From positions 327,100-391,099 of the forward strand of contig NMRA01000329.1 of the NCBI GenBank assembly GCA_002633005.1: 64,000 nt of DNA. The letters are read 5' to 3'. Positions within the stretch are counted from its first letter, which is position 1; every line of letters starts with the position of its first letter. Positions 57,120 through 64,000 of the stretch are shown piece by piece. Position numbers and translations under genes: made by a program. The notes under the pieces were generated by a model. That model ran no database searches. It saw nothing but the letters and a program-made list of their open reading frames with translations, and was not told the DNA's origin. The stretch comes from Phoronis australis. Taxonomy: Eukaryota > Phoronida > Phoronidae.

Positions 57120-57343
57120 AGCTTATTATTCAAAATGACTTAGTCTTATTAAAATGACATAGGCAAAAAATTGAATTTCAGGCCTCAACAGCGAGGCCGT
57201 CTATATTAATATAGGGACTCCGCTCTTCGACCCCCTGTCGGCGAGGCCTTTATATTAATATAGGCGGCCTCGCTTTTGAGGTCCAAAATTCAATTTTTGC
57301 CTATGACATTTTAATAAGAATAAGTCATTTTAAATAATAAGCT
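57120..57343. mobile_element. 224-bp palindromic element with about 80-bp arms
   Basis: The left arm begins AGCTTATTATTCAAAATGAC and the right arm ends GTCATTTTAAATAATAAGCT. Inner blocks TAAAATGACATAGGCAAAAA and TTTTTGCCTATGACATTTTA, and GAGGCCG with CGGCCTC, pair as well. The centre holds two copies of TATATTAATATAGG. The near-perfect arms suggest recent origin. Confidence 0.85.
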
Positions 57344-57742
57344 GTTAATAGTAATAAAAATGATAATGGGTAGCCGGATTCATGCCGTGTCAGCCCGGAG
57401 GGCATTCTTATAGAAGAGTTACATGTATACGAAAAGTGCCGCCAAATGGGTACTTATTCACAGCAAAAAAATACTCTCCAAAATGGTGCCATTTTCGACA
57501 AAATACTACCTAAAAGAGCACCTTTTCTGAATTTCTGGAAGAGAACTGTGCGAAAATGTGAATTTTTACACAACATTAGTCTCTAAATGGGTCACTTTTT
57601 TGTCTGAGGCCACTCTCTAAACGGGTAAGTATTCAAATTTTTCGGGCCGCACCCATCGTCCAAAAATACTCGAGTACTCCACGGCCGTGTCAGATACCAC
57701 TTGTTCTTGATTTTGGTCATTTTCTTTGTATGAAGTTGGTGT

Positions 57743-57845
57743 CGTAAAATGTAACAATGGTACATTTCTCGCATGTGCATTCGACGTAAAATGTAACAAC
57801 ATGTTAAATTTAAGAGAGTCCAAGCAACGTAAAATGTAACAATGA
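57743..57845 (+). repeat. CGTAAAATGTAACA repeat, copy 2
   Basis: It contains CGTAAAATGTAACAATGG, CATTTCTCGCATGTGCATTC and GCAACGTAAAATGTAACAAT, the reverse-orientation partner of 54692-54807. Short AAAATGTAACAAT units continue to about 57895. Confidence 0.8.
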
Positions 57846-58414
57846 CCATAAAATAACAATAAAATGTAACAATAAAATGTGAAAATAACACTAAAATGAC
57901 TATAGAATGGTACGGGTTATCAGCGCTCTTTGTCGGGACATTCCCCCCTCACCTACGCTACTGTAAGACTCATCAAACTGTCGTAACTGACACGGTTGGT
58001 GTCACGTGAATACCGGCACAAAATTTCGTCGGTCGGACGTACAAGGCTTCGTGGATACGACGACGGCAAATAAAGTTTGCGCTTCAGTTAGTTTTTGCGC
58101 TCGGCGACTTCACACAAAATGGTGGATTTACCTGGTAGCCTACCTTTTACCAGACATTGTACCATCGTACCGTTTGTCACGTGTGATATATGGAAACATT
58201 CGCAGCATATAAATTGCCGTGTTATATGAACAAACCGTCCAAACGTCTCTAAGGTGCAATTTATGTTTATGGCAGCTGAAATAAAACCAGTATTGTTTTC
58301 GGAGGGTGCGGGTCAATTCTAGGGTTAACTCCTGACGTCGAAGGGATCCTACTGTAATGGAAATGTACATCTGCGACCACCCACACTCACTATTTCTTAG
58401 TAAAATTAATAAAA

Positions 58415-58515
58415 CTAAAATGACGAGCGTCGGTTCTGAAATATATTAAAATATCCCCACGTATCGAGCGTAGTGATATTTTAATATATTTTAGTACCGA
58501 CGCTCGTCATTTTAG
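58415..58515. mobile_element. 101-bp foldback element
   Basis: CTAAAATGACGAGCGTCGGT at 58415-58434 is exactly reverse-complemented at 58496-58515. ATATATTAAAATATC and GATATTTTAATATAT continue the stem. The loop of about 19 bp contains CACGTATCGAGCGTAG. Confidence 0.85.
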
Positions 58516-58661
58516 ATTTAATAGTTTTACTATTTTATATTTTCAATCGTCGGTAACTGACGGCATTGCAACATCTATTTGATTTCACTGTTTCTTGTTC
58601 ACTTGATTTCGCTGGGAGACATTGACCCTTCACCGTTCACTGCTAACACACACTGTTTAGG

Positions 58662-58853
58662 CAGTGGCGGATCTAGGATACCAAAAGGGGGGGCAACGTG
58701 TTGTCTCGGAAATCATGCAAAGCGCGATTTTATGTTTGTATGAGTAGGCGGCCCGAAATTTGCGGGGGCTGGGGATGTGGATATGTGGAACTCCTGTTCG
58801 GAAAATCTATCGCGGCGATCTGGGTTCTGAGCCCCCCCCCTCATCCGCTACTG
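58662..58853. mobile_element. CAGTGGCGGAT-ended MITE
   Basis: The left end CAGTGGCGGATCTAGGATA and the right end CATCCGCTACTG are inverted, each followed internally by a G or C tract. It is the same terminal type as 5814-6808 and 31953-32115. A fragment of the same type follows at about 58925-58970. Confidence 0.6.
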
Positions 58854-60232
58854 ATCCTAGTTACTGAACTTAACATTTCCTCACGCTTCACGATTTTGTT
58901 GTTTCATTTTGCTTGCGGCAGGCAAGGGGGGGTCTGTGCCCCTGCCACCCCCGTACATCCGCCTATGTTAGGGCACCTATTTCTAGATCGCTTTCCTTGT
59001 AGTTTTGGCATTTGGGCACATAATCCGCGGTTCTCCAGGAAATGTTTGAGTCGTTAGCTATTTTGCATCCTCAGTAGATTCCATTTAAATGCTTGTCGTA
59101 CAATACTGGCTGGCGGTCTGCGTACCGTTAGCCATTCCATCCCTTTTTTCTGCATCATACCGGCAGCAACCTCGTGCTTGGCGCGTATCCAGAGATGGTG
59201 ATTAGGCTTTCCCATGAAATATCTAGCCACTTAACCTTCATAATTTTACGATTTAAAAATTCTGAATGTAGTTTTCATAAGGCTTTCATTTAATTTTGTT
59301 CCGCTTTCATTCTATTACAACACGGCACAAGGGCCTTTTTATCGGGTATTAATGTGCTAAATTCCGAATGTGCACCCAAAGACTTCCGGGTAGCAACGAA
59401 GATGACAATCACTTGGATTGTGCTGGATGACGATGACGGGAAAAGGAAAGCCAACACTGACGACGGTGGAGTTGCGACAATTTTAAATTGTCCTCTTATT
59501 TACCATGCCCGCACCAACTATCGTTTTAAAAAACATAAAGACATTAGCAAACTATCAGACAATGGTAACAGCTGCTGTGGTGTCAATTTGCGGCTCGAGT
59601 AAGAGGGACAGTTGTATAACTTTTAATGTAGGCTATGTACGTGGACAAAATTATTACTTTACTGAGCATTTTTGCCATAAACTGCTCCTTCAGAACTGAG
59701 GCATGTAAGGTTGATAAAAATTCACCCTAAAGAATATCTGTAAAATCTTTCCAAATAACTTGCGCCGTCACATTAGCCAAGATATGAAGAGTATCATCTG
59801 CCTACATAGACACTAAACTTGCTCACTACTGCAGTACCACGAGAATGTAAATTATATTTAAACATGAATCAAACCAGTGTAATTATAGTCGGTTCTGTCT
59901 CATTTATTGACGCAGTTATGTACCCGCCTTTTGTCAAAAGTAACCTTTCACTCAGATCAGGCCCGCACTTGCCGTTTTAAAGCTGGTATTAACTAGTTCT
60001 TTTCTCGGAACTAGAAGGGATTTCTGGGCTTTCAAAAAGGCTTGCTTTGCTACTACCTGATCAAACCAAGCTCAACAAGTGTTTTCACCCGGCTGGTCAT
60101 TTTATGTGTCCTGATCAAAGCAACACATTCAGCCTCGTGTCAAATAACAATGAATAATAATAACTACATTTCTTCTCAAAAATGTATCATATTCATTACG
60201 CCACATCTTAAATGTCAATTGTCATATAGTGT

Positions 60233-60332
60233 TTGATTTTACTTTATTTCTGTTTCTGTTGACAAAGGACGTTATTATATCCGAATTATTTCAGTTGATC
60301 AATTCTTGTCGTTTTATTTTCCTATTTATATT
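60233..60332. mobile_element. Solitary arm of the 54381 foldback element
   Basis: TTTATTTCTGTTTCTGTTGA, ATTTCAGTTGATCAATTCTT and CCTATTTATATT match the right arm at 54504-54602 with about ten differences. No left arm is present. It ends about 130 bp before the DUF229 exon acceptor. Confidence 0.8.
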
Positions 60333-60465
60333 CTCAAACTCAGAAACGAGTTATTTTTCGAACAAGGTACAATTGTGCCTCAGTAATTTTGTAATAGAAG
60401 GTGGCCTAACTGAAAGGTATTTTTGAACGAAGGCTGGATTTATGCGCCCATTCATTTGTTTTCAG

Positions 60466-62380
60466 GTACAAGCTTCGGAATATACGTATACGGCGACTGT
60501 TTGTGTGCTGTATAGCTATCTGTTCTATGCTGACGGCAATTTTTTATAAATGCTTTAACGGAGGCCCTGTTCACTTGAAAACTGTGTATACAAGTAATGG
60601 AATCATACCCAGAAACTCCAGTGGAATTGCTAGCAAACCAGTGGCGACCGATAAGCCAGCATGCGTTATTCAAAAAATCAATCCTTTCCATCCAAGTATT
60701 AGGAAATACATCAGTACGTTTCGGTTTTCCGGATGTGGAGAACCCAGTGACTTGACGTATCAGGAGGGGTCACGACTACACGTCAATATGACCGTAGTCA
60801 AAAGCACAAAGAATAAGTACTTTTATTGTTGCTATGAAGTAATTAAACGCACACGGAAAAATGACGACGAAATTCAATTTTCAAAGAAGAAAAGATGCTT
60901 TAAAACGTCGGTTTATATTAAAGAAGAGTTTATTCTCGTTCGCTGCTATTCTACCAAAGATTATGAAATATACAAAAACTTGCACGCGTTTGTGCAGCCG
61001 TCACGAAACAGCTCACGGATGAGCATGCCTTCGAAAGCCAGTAAAGAAAGCAAGATGAACGTCGTAGTTGTTGGTATTGACTCGGTGTCTAGACTTAGAT
61101 TCTTGCGGTCGTTTCCAAAGACTTATAAGTTCCTTACCAAAACCCTGGGAGCGCTCGACTTCATTGGCTATAACAAGGTGGCTGACAACACATTTGTTAA
61201 TATGGTGCCGCTGTTGACGGGTCAGTTTGTAGCACAGCTGCAGCACGCGCGTGATGACCCTTGGATGAATAAAAAATTTCTTGACGACGTCCCGCTGATA
61301 TGGAAGAATTTTTCAAGGTCAGAGTACACTACACTTCTAGCCGAAGACGATCCTGACATAGCAATTTTCAATTACGTTAAAAGGGGATTTCTTCGGCAGC
61401 CTACGGACTTCTATTACCGACCATTTGCATTGGCAATGGAACGTTCAAATTATATTTGGCGTGATAAAAGTCCTCGTATCTGTTTCGGCGCACGCAAGGA
61501 GGTCGACATGATCCTAGATTACACACTCAACTTTATAGACTTGCATAAAGGCGTTCCTCATTTTGTTTTTGACTTCATAACGAGATTAACACATGACCTG
61601 TCTGCCAAAGTTAAGTTTCTTGATGAATCACATTTGAGTTTCCTTCACAAACTTGTTGATCAAAACTTGATCAACAACACCTTGTTAATCTATCTCAGTG
61701 ATCATGGTTCCCGATGGGGTGGTATTGTAAGCACTTCTATTGGGAGACTTGAAGAGCGAATGCCTTTGTTTTTCATGGTTTTTCCTGAATGGTTTAAAAC
61801 AAAGTACGCAGCTACTTTCCAAACTGCCAGGCGCAATGCCCGAAGGTTGACGACACCTTTTGATGTTTTCAAGACCTTGCGTGATATTTTGAATTTAAAT
61901 TACTACCCAAGACAACGATTTCAAAGTGACGAAAGAAAAGGCATAAGTCTGTTTGACGACGTACCACTCAATCGCACGTGCAGGGACGCGGGAATTCCCA
62001 GACATTGGTGTTCATGTCATCGTGGTGAAATTGTAGATGTCGCTGACATCAATGTAACTAGAGCGGTAGCCAATGCAGTAAAGTCTCTAAATTCTAAATT
62101 AGACTTAACTAAATGTAGACATTTGAAACCAAGTGAAATATCTAATGCAAGGACGAACTCTCAGGTATCAGACGGAATCACGGCAACTGAGTATATGTTA
62201 GCTTTTCAAACGGAGCCAGGAGATGGAGAGTTTGCCATGACAGTGACACACTTTTATAACGATACAATGGATGTGTTCCGAGTGGAAGACGACATTGGAC
62301 GGCTAAACCTTTTCGGGAACAGTTCCTATTGTGTTGAATCCAGCGAATTAAAGAAAATTTGTTTTTGTAAAGTCTTTTAA
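60466..62380 (+). CDS. DUF229 alkaline-phosphatase-superfamily membrane protein
   Basis: One large exon. The frame is open through the acceptor TTTGTTTTCAG/G at 60465 and reads YKLRNIRIRRLF before the hydrophobic VCCIAICSMLTAIFY. That is a basic flank plus signal anchor, so a type II membrane protein with its start codon in an upstream exon is likely. If translation instead began at the first in-frame ATG (60527) the product would be 617 aa and lose half the anchor. Numbered from that Met, the hydrolase core shows VVVGIDSVSRLRF (Asp185 and Ser186, metal/nucleophile region), TRLTHD (His356) and LSDHGSRWG (Asp392, His393). The C-terminal third is Cys-rich, including HWCSCHRG and CRHLK, with several N-glycosylation sequons. 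Family substrates are unknown; it belongs to the sulfatase/phosphatase fold. Confidence 0.9.
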
Positions 62381-62883
62381 AGACACAGCTTCCTTTATTT
62401 TCACAAATTTAGAAGGTAAAAATCTCTCCAACATTTCGTAAAGACAGCCAAGTTGTGACATATATTGTCTCCCTAGACACATGTTGTCGCACGGACACAA
62501 TGTGGGAGCGACAATATGTGTCGAGTTATTATAATTTAGTCCTATAGAAAGGGAAACCACGGGTGCCGATTACCCGAATAGTTGGCGCTTCGTTTACGAA
62601 TTATTTTCACCGATGCGGATACGTGCACGAACTCTTAGGTGCCTGCTATAGGTATCAGAGAGAAATACAATGTTTCAAGGGTGGTGTACGAACAGTAGAG
62701 AAATCACCGTAATTTCAGACATTTTATTCAGGCCAACGCCACCCGTTTTGGAAGTTCTATGGTGTATAGGTTCTTTCAGAACTGTGACCGCTGTGTTTTA
62801 AATTAAAAAAATTAACAATGTGTCCAAAAGGCAGCATACGTGATACGATGTTTTGTTGGAAGGCTTCGCGATTTTTCATTGGC

Positions 62884-62889
62884 AATAAA
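62884..62889 (+). terminator. Candidate poly(A) signal of DUF229 gene
   Basis: This AATAAA lies about 500 nt after the TAA. The intervening 3' UTR contains an imperfect hairpin at about 62456-62523 (ACATATATTGTCTCC with GGGAGCGACAATATGTGT). Confidence 0.45.
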
Positions 62890-63207
62890 TTATCGTGCCA
62901 GTTAGACCAGCGCACACTGTTTGGCGCCTCGCAGCGACTTCGTGAATAGTTATCAAAATAACCAACAATCAGCACAATCAGCATTCGGTATAACGCATAC
63001 TTGTATTATTAAGATTTGTTGATCTTGATAAAATTGTATCGTCTCATGCACTGGGTGGTCTTTAAATACATGAAAACAATGCGGTATAATATTAAACATT
63101 ATTGCTTTGTTTTGACTAAAACACGGTTGTTGAGAAAAGAAAATGAGGCTGCAATTAAAATAAACACATTTAACTAATGCTAAAAGCATGCGGTATATTG
63201 TATTAAA

Positions 63208-63213
63208 TTTATT
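63208..63213 (-). terminator. Poly(A) signal of EML-like gene
   Basis: TTTATT on the plus strand is AATAAA on the minus strand, 122 nt beyond the stop at 63335-63337. Confidence 0.5.
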
Positions 63214-63334
63214 ATGTCGAGGCGCCCTTACGCACCGTGGCGACAGAGGCCAACGTCTAGCTAAAAGGCGTGCCATTCCTTGACTTTGTATGCATAATCA
63301 CTTTCACTCGCTATTGTTGTCTCTGGGTCGATTG

Positions 63335-63457
63335 TCATACAATTCTCCACTGCATAATGAGCGTGTCTTTCCCACCACACGTGATCAGATACTGGCCGTC
63401 TTTCGTAAACAACATATTAGTCACTTGAGAGTGGGACTTGTAAGTATGGCAGAACGC
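63335..63457 (-). CDS. Last exon of an EML-like WD40 protein
   Basis: The exon follows a strong acceptor CTCTCTCCACAG/GCG and encodes 40 residues ending KDTLIMQWRIV and TGA. AFCHTYKSHSQVTN followed by LFTKDGQYLITCGGKD aligns with the final WD repeat of EML (echinoderm microtubule-associated-protein-like) proteins, whose ends read like GHSSHVTNV, LISTGGKD and MQWRV. Phase is 0 at the acceptor. The preceding WD repeat expected for an EML was not found in the remaining 540 bp, so upstream exons are probably off-window. EML proteins bind microtubules; that role is inferred from family. Other WD40 families are possible. Confidence 0.6.
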   Translation of the reverse strand, partial: AFCHTYKSHSQVTNMLFTKDGQYLITCGGKDTLIMQWRIV

Positions 63458-64000
63458 CTGTGGAGAGAGATCAGACTCATAGTACACCCATTTGATGGAG
63501 CCGTGCCAATGCCCTAAACTAGTGTTTTAACATTGGTCCTGGGGCGTTTACCCTCAAAACTGTAAGACCTTCGATCGTCACTCATTCTACTCTCTTCTCT
63601 ATCTTTCACCCCTGGGATGTACTCGACTATGTTTTTGACGAGGGGTGTAGGATGCCCAACCATCGAGAGTGGATTCGAAAAAGGAGACATTAGTTTGCGT
63701 CACCCATTCGTAGCGTTCTGTTCCAGAAACATCATTCAATTGTAAACCCAGTCTATTCTCATGCCATTTTTGGATAGCTTAAGGTGCACTTCGTCCCGGT
63801 TAGCTCGTTTAAAATGCAAAAGTTGAATTAGGGCTTACTCTCATAAAATCACTGTCAAAATATTCCTTAACGCGATGTCATTCTATTTCCATTTAAACAA
63901 CGAAACCATCAGCGACTCGAGAATATGCTTCGCAGTTTACAAGTATCATTGGCTAGTCCTAAAATGTTGCACATGCGCACTACTTATGATTTGAGTTGGC

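Larger units (their letters stand above)
45190..60400. other. Repeat-rich intergenic region
   Basis: Apart from the THAP remnant at 52.2-52.8 kb, no protein-coding exon was recognised in this 15 kb. From 54.3 to 60.4 kb it is dense in palindromic elements and dispersed-repeat copies, itemised separately. From 45.2 to 49.4 kb only short anonymous open frames without family resemblance were seen. Confidence 0.6.

Noticed and set aside
63610-63760. Minus-strand frame reading KWHENRLGLQL and ERYEWVTQT as a possible EML exon
   Set aside because: The start lacks a convincing acceptor, and the following residues do not continue the EML pattern; kept only as a note in the findings.

Overview
The window is animal nuclear DNA. 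Its genes are split by conserved-phase GT/AG introns, intergenic DNA is AT-rich, and AATAAA signals, palindromic MITE-like repeats, minisatellites and assembly Ns are scattered through it. No operons, phage genes or CRISPR arrays are present. The protein set (MEMO1, ZNF318, DHFR, TMEM45, DUF229 and EML families) and the high repeat load suggest a marine invertebrate, perhaps an invertebrate deuterostome or a cnidarian. Species cannot be fixed from the sequence alone.

Layout. (1) 1-7.9 kb, plus strand: a MEMO1 homologue, cut at its 5' end by the window edge, with six visible coding exons. (2) 8.8-16.7 kb, minus strand: a seven-exon gene for a ZNF318-like protein with two matrin/U1-type zinc fingers (1288 aa). 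Its reading frame closes exactly across all seven exons. (3) 16.7-17.1 kb: a 431-bp divergent promoter region shared with DHFR. It carries an E2F-type site and an NRF1-type site. (4) 17.1-26.7 kb, plus strand: a canonical five-exon DHFR (183 aa). Its fourth exon appears twice in an approximately 99% identical 724-bp direct duplication joined by a single N, most likely two unmerged haplotypes. (5) 29.9-36.1 kb, plus strand: a second, divergent DHFR domain in six exons. It keeps the ancestral DHFR intron phases but has altered active-site residues and no visible start codon. (6) 36-44 kb: gene-poor DNA with tandem repeats and mobile-element fragments. (7) 44.3-45.1 kb: an intronless-CDS TMEM45-family membrane protein. 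(8) 45.2-60.4 kb: repeat-rich DNA with at least five foldback or palindromic elements, a decayed THAP domain inside 16-bp inverted repeats, and copies of two repeat families seen elsewhere in the window. (9) 60.5-62.9 kb, plus strand: a DUF229 (alkaline-phosphatase-superfamily) type II membrane protein. (10) 63.2-63.5 kb, minus strand: the last exon of an EML-like WD40 protein that runs off the right edge.

The most interesting item is the DHFR pair. The first DHFR has no obvious poly(A) signal for about 1.4 kb after its stop. The second starts with a phase-0 acceptor and no ATG. A weak phase-0 donor (AAG/GTAGAT) lies six bases before the first stop codon. Together these allow, without proving, a spliced double-DHFR protein. 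The alternative is two separate tandem genes, with an unseen first exon for the second. The repeats are the other notable material: flanking target-site duplications, dispersed copies and halves of the same palindromes indicate several non-autonomous DNA transposon families. All calls were made by eye from the sequence; no alignment or search was run.
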